In this document: piece by piece, positions 51,730 through 59,572 of the stretch
How positions within the stretch are numbered: position 1 is the first letter of the stretch
How the letters are laid out: each line of letters begins with the position of its first letter
Assembly (NCBI GenBank): GCA_016713765.1
Contig: JADJON010000001.1
Span: 2,480,001-2,544,000, forward strand
Direction: 5' to 3'
Source: Bacteroidota bacterium
Lineage (GTDB): Bacteria > Bacteroidota > Bacteroidia > AKYH767-A > 2013-40CM-41-45
Length of the DNA: 64,000 nt
The notes under the pieces: model-generated
Seen by the model: the letters and a program-made list of their open reading frames with translations, nothing else
Database searches by the model: none
Told to the model about the DNA's origin: nothing
Position numbers and translations under genes: made by a program

Positions 51730-51737
51730 CGAAGGTA
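51730..51737 (-). promoter_or_regulatory. -7-like element TACCTTCG before ABC ATPase gene
   Basis: Minus-strand TACCTTCG lies 10 bp before the ATG at 51719, so the four-gene ABC-photolyase chain may have its own start besides read-through from the GPx side. Confidence 0.45.
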
Positions 51738-51803
51738 GCAAGGTTTTATCGCCCATAATGCTCAGTGAGCTATTCTTTATTGTGCTCGTCCTGACTTACT
51801 GGT

Positions 51804-52379
51804 TCATTTGACCAGACGGAGAATTGCCGGATCATCCGGCTCAACCGATGAAGGGAAAAAGGCAAGCAACTGACCTTCTCCATCAATGAGATATTTGCAG
51901 AAATTCCAGGTGGGCGCCTGCGTGTTCCAGCCATTCTTCGATTTATCGGTCAGCCAGGAATAAACCGGCGCGATATCACGTCCTGATGTTCTCACTTTCT
52001 CAAACATGGGAAATGTAACGCCATAATTATTCGAGCAAAAGGAACGGATCTGCGTTGCATCACCCGGCTCTTGTCCTCCAAAATCATTCGAAGGAAATCC
52101 GACAACGACAAGGCGGCCTGAGTATTGCTGGTAAAGCTTCTCCAGCTTTTCATATTGGGGTGTATAGCCGCATTCACTCGCCGTATTCACCAGCAGGATG
52201 GTCTTGCCTTTGAATTGATCGAAGCCAACCAGGTCACCCTCCAGGTTTTTGGCGACTAGTGAATGGAATTCAATCGGGGCGGCGCTACGACCCGAATCGT
52301 CAGGTCGCTCGGCAGTACGGGTACAGGATGCGATCAAGGCCATGATCGGTACGGAAATGAAACTGTGCCACTTTTTCAT
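51804..52379 (-). CDS. glutathione peroxidase-like lipoprotein
   Basis: A 191-residue peroxidase of the GPx family with a lipoprotein signal (IMALIASC). The peroxidatic Cys is in NTASECGYTPQYE; partner residues appear as Gln in PSNDFGGQEPG and Trp in APTWNFCKYLID. Bacterial homologues mostly use thioredoxin rather than glutathione and remove peroxides or lipid hydroperoxides. The start is ATG at 52379, 1 bp after the DUF2256 stop, so they are co-translated. Confidence 0.9.
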   Translation of the reverse strand: MKKWHSFISVPIMALIASCTRTAERPDDSGRSAAPIEFHSLVAKNLEGDLVGFDQFKGKTILLVNTASECGYTPQYEKLEKLYQQYSGRLVVVGFPSNDFGGQEPGDATQIRSFCSNNYGVTFPMFEKVRTSGRDIAPVYSWLTDKSKNGWNTQAPTWNFCKYLIDGEGQLLAFFPSSVEPDDPAILRLVK

Positions 52380-52380
52380 G

Positions 52381-52518
52381 CTAGTTCGTACTTCGGGACT
52401 TGCGACAACGCTCACTGCAATAACGGACCTGCTCCCATGTTCTCTTCCACTTCTTTCGCCAATTGAACGGTCGGGAACAGGTTACACAGATCTTATGCGG
52501 CAAGTCGGATTTCTTCAC
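52381..52518 (-). CDS. DUF2256 small zinc-finger-like protein, 45 aa
   Basis: GTG at 52518 to TAG at 52381. The peptide begins with [20 protein letters not shown], continues [20 protein letters not shown] and ends RSTN. It has the two CxxC-like pairs (CVTC, CSERC) and W-R-K-K-W of the DUF2256 family. These tiny proteins are often encoded beside photolyase-related genes and in light-induced regulons, and probably bind zinc. It sits between the SDR (16 bp upstream) and GPx genes (1 bp downstream), on the same strand. Length and motifs make this a real gene in spite of the GTG start. Confidence 0.88.
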   Translation of the reverse strand: MKKSDLPHKICVTCSRPFNWRKKWKRTWEQVRYCSERCRKSRSTN

Positions 52519-52534
52519 CGGAATGCGCCGAAAG

Positions 52535-53236
52535 TTAACCCGTTTTCAGTGAACCGATACCAGCATCCATGCTGAAAACCTTTCCACTGACACTCTGAGA
52601 AGCACCCGTCAGAAGCCACTCGGCAAGAGAGGCCGGCTCTTCCGGGTCAAGGATGCGCTTCAACGGATGCCGGTCGATCGCTGCTTGTTTTCTCTGGTCG
52701 TTGGAGAGCATGCTGCTGGCGAGTTCTGTATTGGTCAGGGTGGGTGCAATCACATTTATGCGAACAGAGGGCGCCCATTCGGCTGCAAGAGAGCGTGCCA
52801 GACCTTCCACAGCACCTTTAGCCAAGGCAATACTGCTGTGAAAGGGCATTCCGGTCTGCACCGCCACGGTACTGAATAAAACCACCGAAGCCCCACCATC
52901 CCTTCCTTTCAAATTACCTTCCACGTGCTGCAACAAGCGGATCGCGCCCAGCGCATTGATTTGCAAATCCTCCTGGAAGTCATGCGCTTTGAGACCTCGG
53001 AAGGGTTTGAGACGGATCGTACCGGGCAAGTATGCAAGTCCGGAGATGGGTCCTTCCACAACGGGTAATTGCGCTTCAGGATTTCCAAAATCAACTTCGC
53101 AGAAGGAGCTGCCTGCGGGTAAGCTGTCGGGATGCGTCCGCCCCAGGATAAGCACATCGTGACCAGCGTTAGTCAGGCGATTCACGAGCGCTCTTCCTAT
53201 TCCGGTACGTCCACCGGCAACCACGAATTTTCCCAC
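52535..53236 (-). CDS. atypical SDR-family protein (no catalytic Tyr)
   Basis: A 233-residue short-chain dehydrogenase fold: nucleotide motif [14 protein letters not shown] at 5-18 with the G-x3-G-x-G turn, Ser122 in VLFSTVAVQ and LNAPTLTNT-like [15 protein letters not shown]. In the active-site YxxxK the Lys (K140) is kept, but Ile136 stands where Tyr should be (SIALAKG). Such SDRs with HxS-x-A-x-AK in place of YxxxK occur in clusters with DUF2256 and photolyase, as here. It may bind NAD(P) without normal catalysis. The start is GTG, since the in-frame codon three before it is TGA. Confidence 0.85.
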   Translation of the reverse strand: MGKFVVAGGRTGIGRALVNRLTNAGHDVLILGRTHPDSLPAGSSFCEVDFGNPEAQLPVVEGPISGLAYLPGTIRLKPFRGLKAHDFQEDLQINALGAIRLLQHVEGNLKGRDGGASVVLFSTVAVQTGMPFHSSIALAKGAVEGLARSLAAEWAPSVRINVIAPTLTNTELASSMLSNDQRKQAAIDRHPLKRILDPEEPASLAEWLLTGASQSVSGKVFSMDAGIGSLKTG

Positions 53237-53314
53237 GCTCCATCAACATTCGGGCGGGGTAAATGTTTTACAAACCGACCGCGAAAGCCCCATTGAGCCG
53301 CTTAACTTTAACCC

Positions 53315-53998
53315 ATGCTTTTCAACCCCCAGGTTTTGGCGGAACTGCAGCAAACCTGCGCACGCTATAACGCTTGCCTGGTCGCTGTTTCCAAGACCAA
53401 ACCTGTAGCTGCGATTGAGGCTGTCTATCAGACAGGTCAACGAGATTTCGGCGAAAATTATGTCCAGGAGTTGAGTGAAAAAGCCGGTCAATTGCCGCAG
53501 GATATCCGGTGGCACTTCATCGGTCACCTTCAAACCAACAAGGTCAAACAGGTCGTTCCCTATGCGCACCTCATACACGGCGTCGACAGTAAACGCTTGT
53601 TATCGGAGATCAATAAGGAGGCAGGCAAATCGGGTAAGATGATCCATTGCCTATTGCAGGTTTTCATTGCCAACGAGGCAACCAAATTCGGACTTTCCGA
53701 ATCCGAACTGTATTCGATCCTCGATCAGCTGGATGCCGGAGCACTCCCGCATGTTCAGGTTAGCGGCCTGATGGGGATGGCCACCAATACCGATGAGGAA
53801 CAAGTCATTCGTGCCGAATTTCGACACCTGAAATCCGTCTTCGACGAATGCAAGGCCCGCTACCCGAAAGCAGCCGGACATTTTACGGAGCTGTCGATGG
53901 GAATGACATCCGACTACCGGATAGCCCTGGAGGAAGCAAGCACCATGATCCGGATCGGTTCGGCAATCTTTGGCGAAAGGGAATATGCACGGAAGTGA
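53315..53998 (+). CDS. YggS/PROSC family PLP-binding protein
   Basis: A 227-residue PLP-binding homeostasis protein: the PLP Lys is in LVAVSKTKPVAAI (Lys28), then FGENYVQELSEKA, WHFIGHLQTNKVKQV, IHGVDS, the phosphate-binding LSMGMTSDYRIALEEASTMIRIGSAIFG at the end. It keeps free PLP low and buffers amino-acid and pyridoxal pools. No RBS-like motif is clear; TAACTTTA lies 5 bp before the ATG. It is divergent from the SDR gene. Confidence 0.95.
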   Translation: MLFNPQVLAELQQTCARYNACLVAVSKTKPVAAIEAVYQTGQRDFGENYVQELSEKAGQLPQDIRWHFIGHLQTNKVKQVVPYAHLIHGVDSKRLLSEINKEAGKSGKMIHCLLQVFIANEATKFGLSESELYSILDQLDAGALPHVQVSGLMGMATNTDEEQVIRAEFRHLKSVFDECKARYPKAAGHFTELSMGMTSDYRIALEEASTMIRIGSAIFGEREYARK

Positions 53999-54965
53999 TC
54001 TGCATCCCTTAGGTGTACTCTTCGCCCTGCTGACCACGATCACCTGGGCGATGGGAATCTTTCCCTTTACGCAGGCTGCACGTAGACTGGGAATCGGGCC
54101 GTTGAATTTCTTCCGGCTTGTCCTCGCAACTTGCTTCATTGCCGTCCTTGCTTTCATGTTTCCCCCTTCGTTTCTAGCGATCTTCGGTTCACATTACTTT
54201 CCAGCCTGGTGCTGGCTCGGGCTATCAGGGATCATTGGTCTTACCGTGGGCGACTATTTCGGCTTTGCCATGTATGCTGTGCTGGGGGCCCGACTGGGTA
54301 GTGTCCTGACCACATTTGCTCCGGGCGCAGCACTGGTCACCGGCATGTTGATCGTGGACGAGCACATGACCTGGGCAGGAATACTCGGCATGGTCATCAC
54401 CATTGCCGGCGTTATCTGGATCTCCCTCTCGAAATCCGAGCGCGAACGGGCAAGCGACACGCGTTACGGTTCGATCGCAAAGGGAATCATCTACGGTGTG
54501 TTGGCAGCCTTTTGCCAGGGCGCCGGTCTGGTTTTGGCCAAGAAGGGGATGCTGGACCAGGCTGCGGCCGGTTTGCCGCTTCATCCCGTCCACGCGACCT
54601 TTATGCGGCTTTCCATCGGAACGCTTTCTTTGTTGATCATGATCCTGCTAACACGGAAGTGGAACCAAACCGTATTCCCCATCCTAATCAACAAGGAAGG
54701 CGGTATTCGCTTTGCCGTCCTGGGCACGATCTTCGGTCCGACACTCGGAGTCAGTCTGTCACTATTTACGGTAGCATACCTGGATGCCGCTGCAGCCCAG
54801 ACCATCTTCTCGCTTGTGCCGGTCGTTGCCCTTTTCTTATCTTACTTCCTGATCCGGGAGAAGATCACCGGAAAGTCCTTGATAGGTGTACTGGTGGCTG
54901 TGTCCGGAGTCATCATCCTCATCTGGCACCGACAGCTCGAAGCACTCCTCCATTTAGCGCCCTGA
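53985..54965 (+). CDS. EamA/DMT-family transporter
   Basis: About 326 residues with ten membrane helices and two EamA repeats: LGVLFALLTTITWAMGIFPFTQAARRLG opens the first and IAKGIIYGVLAAFCQGAGLVLAKKGM the second. YFLIREKITGKSLIGVLVAVSGVIILI closes it. It exports or imports a small metabolite, unknown. The ATG at 53985 overlaps the yggS 3' end by 14 nt; an ATG at 53970 is also possible. Confidence 0.92.
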   Translation: MHGSDLHPLGVLFALLTTITWAMGIFPFTQAARRLGIGPLNFFRLVLATCFIAVLAFMFPPSFLAIFGSHYFPAWCWLGLSGIIGLTVGDYFGFAMYAVLGARLGSVLTTFAPGAALVTGMLIVDEHMTWAGILGMVITIAGVIWISLSKSERERASDTRYGSIAKGIIYGVLAAFCQGAGLVLAKKGMLDQAAAGLPLHPVHATFMRLSIGTLSLLIMILLTRKWNQTVFPILINKEGGIRFAVLGTIFGPTLGVSLSLFTVAYLDAAAAQTIFSLVPVVALFLSYFLIREKITGKSLIGVLVAVSGVIILIWHRQLEALLHLAP

Positions 54966-54968
54966 CCC

Positions 54969-56909
54969 ATGCAAGCACCACGCTACCTCCCTACCGTTCT
55001 GCTTCTCGCTTGTTTCCTGATCCCTTTCTTCCATTACTTTCTGACCTGTACCGATTCGCTGATGTTTGACGATGCCGCGGAATTCGCGTTGGTCATCAAA
55101 CTCGGATCCATCGCCCATTCACCGGGCACACCGGCCTACATCCTGGGCGGAATGATCTGGAACAGCCTGAGCTCGGTCTTCAGTTCAAGCCTGATTACCC
55201 GGCTCAACCTGTTTTCAGTTTTTTTGGTTAGCACCGCAATCGCGTTGCTCTATCTGGCGCTTCGGAATTTCCTGCTCCTTTCCCGCCAGGAGTCAAACGC
55301 GAGTGTTCGACTGGAACTATCCGCCGCCTTTGCCGCACTGGCTTTCGGCCTCGGGCCGGTTACCTGGTCCTGGGCCAACACCATCGAAGTATACGGATTC
55401 CAGGTATTCGCCATGGCACTCCTGTTGTTCGGTTTGACCAGTTGGAAGCGATCCGGCAGATTCCCCTATCTCCTCCTCGCTTCCATCGGCTGGGCTTTGG
55501 GTCTGAGTAACCATCACCTTACCATGATCGTGTTCTCTCCCTTCATTCCGTTTTTCTTCCTGTCCGACTTCTTTTACGTTGCTGCCATTGAATCGAAATC
55601 AACGAAAAAGAAGAAGTCTGCTGCCGAAGCTGGTACATTTTCGAAACTCCTTGCAGCCATCCGCTCACGTGACTTTATTCGATTCACGCTTATCGCCGCA
55701 GTTTTTACACTGACCTGTTATGCCTGGATGTTTTGGAGAGCGCAATCGGACTATGCCTTCATGTTCGGACAACCGAAAGACCTTGGTGCACTCTTCTTTC
55801 ATGTTCGTGGCGGAGCCTATACGAAGAACATTACCGACACTTCGTCGGGCATGATGGCGGTTCGTTTCCCTTACTTCCTCAACCTGACGGCCCAACAACT
55901 GGGCATTTTCCTGATACCGTTTTTTTGGGGAGTTTACGAAATGTTCAGAAGCCGCAGACGATTGACGGCGTTGGTCGTCCTTTGCTTTTACGCTTTGCTC
56001 TTCATCTATCAGGTTCGTAATAACCAATGGGCCAGTACCGATGCCTATATGTTACTACCGTTTCTGATTCTTAGCATTCCGCTTGCCGAAGGTATCTTTG
56101 CCCTCACTGCTAAACCCTGGGCGCGCATCCTCGTTCCCATCGCCTTAGTCTTGAATTTTTCACTGCCCGGTTACGCCGCACACAACCGTAAAACGTATCC
56201 GGTAAGCAGGGATCTCATGGAATTGCTGGATGCATCGGCTCCGAGGAATAGTGTCGTGATCATCTCGGACTGGACAACGGTGATCCAGTATTACTACTAC
56301 CGGATCGCGGAAAATTTCCGCCCGGACTTGACGGTTCTCAATTACGATATCAAGTTCACCCACTTCAGGATACTTCCGATCCTGTATCCTGCATTCTACA
56401 CGAAGATCCAACCGGAATACGACGGTTTCATCGAAGCCTTGCGCTCCGAGCACCCCTACCAGGTGGTGAACACCGGCTGTGACCTGAATACGCCCTACCT
56501 CCTCGCGAAATTCAAGACGCTGGTCGCCAAAATGGAAAAGGTCTGTTCCGAGGAGAATCGGCCGTTCCTGATCGATCCGAAGGGATTTGTCTTTTATACG
56601 CAACAGGGACTGATCAGTCCACAACGGCATGTTTCGGGTTGCTTTGTTTCGAGTATGCCACCCGACTCGATCAGCGCGGCGAAATTCTTACCTATGGATT
56701 TCACCTTCCTGGAGTCCCCGCTGTTGCGCCATGATCCCTCCTGTCTGGATAAGCTGGTTGATTTTCAGGCGATGCTGGACCAGCACATCACGTATTACGG
56801 TGGCGTGGGCGATACGCTTCGGGCTCGTCAGGCAGAACGGTCGCGCGAAAAGATTCTCAAGCTCCAACGTGAGCTGAAGCAAAGTATGTCCTTTGCTTAT
56901 AAGAAATGA
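54969..56909 (+). CDS. DUF2723 membrane protein (putative glycosyltransferase-like)
   Basis: A 646-residue membrane protein: DUF2723 signature LMFDDAAEFALVIKLGSIAHSPGTPAYILGGMIW after the first helix (TVLLLACFLIPFFHYFL), then about 9-11 helices, and a C-terminal soluble part (about 415-640) with Asp/Trp blocks (SVVIISDWTTVIQYYYYRIAENFRPDLTVLNYD). The fold resembles GT-C glycosyltransferases such as PMTs. It may glycosylate a surface or secreted protein. It starts 3 bp after the EamA gene. Confidence 0.88.
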   Translation: MQAPRYLPTVLLLACFLIPFFHYFLTCTDSLMFDDAAEFALVIKLGSIAHSPGTPAYILGGMIWNSLSSVFSSSLITRLNLFSVFLVSTAIALLYLALRNFLLLSRQESNASVRLELSAAFAALAFGLGPVTWSWANTIEVYGFQVFAMALLLFGLTSWKRSGRFPYLLLASIGWALGLSNHHLTMIVFSPFIPFFFLSDFFYVAAIESKSTKKKKSAAEAGTFSKLLAAIRSRDFIRFTLIAAVFTLTCYAWMFWRAQSDYAFMFGQPKDLGALFFHVRGGAYTKNITDTSSGMMAVRFPYFLNLTAQQLGIFLIPFFWGVYEMFRSRRRLTALVVLCFYALLFIYQVRNNQWASTDAYMLLPFLILSIPLAEGIFALTAKPWARILVPIALVLNFSLPGYAAHNRKTYPVSRDLMELLDASAPRNSVVIISDWTTVIQYYYYRIAENFRPDLTVLNYDIKFTHFRILPILYPAFYTKIQPEYDGFIEALRSEHPYQVVNTGCDLNTPYLLAKFKTLVAKMEKVCSEENRPFLIDPKGFVFYTQQGLISPQRHVSGCFVSSMPPDSISAAKFLPMDFTFLESPLLRHDPSCLDKLVDFQAMLDQHITYYGGVGDTLRARQAERSREKILKLQRELKQSMSFAYKK

Positions 56910-56916
56910 GCCCCAA

Positions 56917-57336
56917 CTATCGGATCCTAAACGATTCCACGGCAAGTCGGTAACTGTCCAGTCCGAATCCGCCGATGACTCCCCGGCTGTTCCTGGCAGT
57001 CAGGGACTGCTGTCGAAAAGGCTCCCGGGCGTGAATGTTACTGATATGGACTTCGACCACCGGCGTGCTGACAGCCGCGATCGTATCTGCCAGGGCAACA
57101 GAGGTATGACTGTAGCCGGCCGGGTTGAAGATGATGCCGTCCCAATTCCCATCAGCTGCCTGAAGTGCATTGATCAACTCTCCTTCCAGGTTGGATTGAA
57201 GATACCCGAATTCAATGTCACGGAAGTGCTGCTTTAATTCCACCAGGTAATCCTCAAAATTCCGGTTGCCGTAGATTTCAGGCTCCCGCCTTCCAAGAAG
57301 GTTGAGGTTCGGTCCGTTCAGAATCAGGAGTTTCAT
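56917..57336 (-). CDS. aroQ: 3-dehydroquinate dehydratase, type II
   Basis: Third shikimate-pathway step. The 139-residue protein has the type II layout: LLILNGPNLNLLGRREPEIYG (catalytic Arg and Tyr), LQSNLEGELINALQ, GIIFNPAGYSHTSVALADTI (the catalytic His) and VEVHISNIHAREPFRQQS, RGVIGGFGLDSYRLA. It is convergent with the DUF2723 gene and divergent from xerD, a pairing common in the phylum. Confidence 0.97.
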   Translation of the reverse strand: MKLLILNGPNLNLLGRREPEIYGNRNFEDYLVELKQHFRDIEFGYLQSNLEGELINALQAADGNWDGIIFNPAGYSHTSVALADTIAAVSTPVVEVHISNIHAREPFRQQSLTARNSRGVIGGFGLDSYRLAVESFRIR

Positions 57337-57426
57337 AGGATTTTAATGCGAGCACAAATTTTACATAATTATTCAAATAATTCTGTGAATAATTAGGTGT
57401 TAAATGGAGCATTCCCCATCGTCGGA

Positions 57427-58344
57427 ATGAGCATTTTTATCGTCGTGAGCTGGAAATCCTACATCAATGGGTTCAAATCCTGGCTGAAAGTCGAGCGGTC
57501 GCTTTCCGGAAATTCGGTGGAAGCGTATTTGCACGACATGAGTCTGTTCGAACACTACCTGGAATCCGAGCAACTTCGCCTCCCTCCAGCCGACATTCGC
57601 CTGGAGCATCTGCAGGGCTTCATCGTCCGCATCAACGAGCAGGGACTCAGTGCCAGAAGCCAGGCGCGTATCATTTCGGGCCTGAAGTCATTCTTCAAGT
57701 ACTGCCTGTTGGAAAATCTCACACAAGATGATCCCTCCCAACTCCTGGAAACCCCGAAACTCGGGCGAAAGCTGCCGGATACGCTCTCAGTCGATGACAT
57801 TAACCGCCTGATTGCAGCCATCGACCTGAGCAAGCCCGAGGGCATCCGAAACAAGGCGATGCTGGAAACACTTTACTCCTGCGGACTTCGCGTTAGCGAG
57901 CTGGTCAACCTCAAGTTGTCGAACCTCCACCTCGAGATCGGGTTCCTGAAGGTCATCGGAAAGGGCGACAAAGAACGCCTGGTACCGATCGGGAGTGTCG
58001 CCACCAAGCACCTGAAGATTTATACGGCAGAGGTTAGAAACCATCAGACGATCCAACACGGGTTCGAAGACTTCGTCTTTCTCAATAACCGCGGCCGGGG
58101 ATTGACTCGGGTAATGGTCTTCACGATCATCAAGAATCTGGCAATCAAGATCGATCTGCGGAAGCGGATCTCTCCGCACACGTTCCGGCATTCCTTTGCA
58201 ACCCATCTGATCGAAGGCGGAGCCGACCTGCGGGCCGTGCAGGAAATGTTGGGACACGAATCCATCACCACAACCGAAATCTATACGCACCTCGACCGCG
58301 ACTACCTGCGGCAATCCATTTTAAGCCACCACCCTCGCGCATGA
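57427..58344 (+). CDS. xerD: tyrosine recombinase XerD
   Basis: Resolves chromosome dimers at dif with XerC. The N-terminal SAM-like core-binding domain runs to ~100 (FKSWLKVERSLSGNSVEAYLHDM). The catalytic residues are R in GLRVSEL, K in VIGKGDKERLVPIG, HxxR in PHTFRHSFATHL, the late His in MLGHESITTTEIYTHL, and the nucleophilic Tyr in EIYTH. The ATG at 57427 fits better than one at 57397. The stop overlaps the GH16-like start by 4 nt. Confidence 0.95.
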   Translation: MSIFIVVSWKSYINGFKSWLKVERSLSGNSVEAYLHDMSLFEHYLESEQLRLPPADIRLEHLQGFIVRINEQGLSARSQARIISGLKSFFKYCLLENLTQDDPSQLLETPKLGRKLPDTLSVDDINRLIAAIDLSKPEGIRNKAMLETLYSCGLRVSELVNLKLSNLHLEIGFLKVIGKGDKERLVPIGSVATKHLKIYTAEVRNHQTIQHGFEDFVFLNNRGRGLTRVMVFTIIKNLAIKIDLRKRISPHTFRHSFATHLIEGGADLRAVQEMLGHESITTTEIYTHLDRDYLRQSILSHHPRA

Positions 58345-59192
58345 GCCGACAACGACTCACCTTTCTACATGCTCCGTTACCGCAGCCGCAGCGGTTGTTC
58401 AGGCGGCTGTGGCTTATCGTATTGTTCCTGACCATGCTCAGTCCCTCTGCCGAAGCCGGTCGCCCCCGCTACACTGCTCCGGATACCATTGAGTTTTCCG
58501 GCTATCGATGGGCGGTAAAAGAATCCATGAACAAGCGGGTTGGACCGGGAAGTAACCTATTCTCTTCTTCGAGAAAAAATGTCTGGGTGGATGCGGAAGG
58601 CAAACTACACCTTCGCGTCACCCAACAAGATGAAAAGTGGTATTGTCCCGAGATCTTCATGGTGAACAGCCTTGGCTATGGCCGCTACACCTTCTTGCTA
58701 TCCGGACTCCCGCAACCGGAAGACAAAGACCTGGTGATCGGAATGTTTCTGTATGACCATCTTGATTCCATGAACAACCACAAGGAAATTGACATCGAGA
58801 TCTCCCGTTGGGGAAAGTCCGAAGGACAAAATTGTCAGTTTCTGCTACAACCCTATGTGGAAGAAGCTTTCCGATTCGACATTGATGCGTCCCGAAAGAA
58901 CCGCCATGAGATTGATGTCCGGAAACATACCATTCGCTTTCGTTCACTCTACCAGGGCGATCACGGCCACAAGTCCGTTTCCCTGCTGGCGCGTTGGAAG
59001 TGTAAACCTTCCCGTGTTTACGAAACAAGTAACGAGAAAGTGAGCCTGAACGTCTGGATCTACAAATCCATCGAGCCGGCTAACTTGAAGGAATTCGAAG
59101 TCATCGTCGAGAAATTTGAATTCAAACCATTCAAGGCCGAGAAGTTGAAGCCCAACTTCAAGATCCCCTGGTTTAAAAAGAAACAGAAATGA
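58341..59192 (+). CDS. secreted GH16-like glycoside hydrolase
   Basis: A 283-residue secreted protein with signal peptide (LWLIVLFLTMLSPSAEA). The jelly-roll has the catalytic signature E-I-D-I-E in NNHKEIDIEISRWG near 150, as in family 16 beta-glucanases, with YRWAVKESMNKRVGPGSNLFSSS before it and VSLLARWKC/VSLNVWIYKS strands after it. Its substrate may be a beta-glucan or galactan. Start overlaps the xerD stop (ATGA), and the next gene overlaps its end in the same way. Confidence 0.82.
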   Translation: MSRQRLTFLHAPLPQPQRLFRRLWLIVLFLTMLSPSAEAGRPRYTAPDTIEFSGYRWAVKESMNKRVGPGSNLFSSSRKNVWVDAEGKLHLRVTQQDEKWYCPEIFMVNSLGYGRYTFLLSGLPQPEDKDLVIGMFLYDHLDSMNNHKEIDIEISRWGKSEGQNCQFLLQPYVEEAFRFDIDASRKNRHEIDVRKHTIRFRSLYQGDHGHKSVSLLARWKCKPSRVYETSNEKVSLNVWIYKSIEPANLKEFEVIVEKFEFKPFKAEKLKPNFKIPWFKKKQK

Positions 59193-59566
59193 GTCGAGGT
59201 TTGCTGTCGATCCTGCTGCTGATCATCAGCAACTTTTTCATGACGTTTGCATGGTACGGCCATCTCCAATTTAAGAAGTGGAACGTAATGCAGCAGTCCG
59301 GCCTGCTCAGCATTATCCTGGTCAGCTGGTTTATCGCGTTGTTCGAATACCTGTTCATGGTACCCGGAAACCGGATCGGTCATGAATCGAACGGCGGTCC
59401 GTTCAATCTGTTTCAACTGAAGCTGTTGCAGGAAGCCATCACCCTGGTTGTATTTTCGTTCTGTGCCATTTTCATATTCAAGACCGACACCTTTCGGTGG
59501 AATTATCTGGCGGGCTTCCTGTGTATTCTCCTCGCCGTCTTTTTCGTCTTCAAGAAATGGGACTGA
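59189..59566 (+). CDS. DUF486 DMT-like membrane protein
   Basis: A 125-residue protein with four membrane helices: LLSILLLIISNFFMTFAWYGHLQF, LLSIILVSWFIALFEYLFMVPGNRIGH and ITLVVFSFCAIFIF, LAGFLCILLAVFFVF. DUF486 proteins are four-helix members of the DMT group. Function unknown. The start overlaps the GH16-like gene's stop by 4 nt, so xerD, GH16 and DUF486 are made together. Confidence 0.9.
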   Translation: MSRGLLSILLLIISNFFMTFAWYGHLQFKKWNVMQQSGLLSIILVSWFIALFEYLFMVPGNRIGHESNGGPFNLFQLKLLQEAITLVVFSFCAIFIFKTDTFRWNYLAGFLCILLAVFFVFKKWD

Positions 59567-59572
59567 GCGTCG

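Noticed and set aside
57465..57485. tRNA T-arm-like string gggttcaaatcc
   Set aside because: It is inside xerD codons, with no acceptor or anticodon stem around it.
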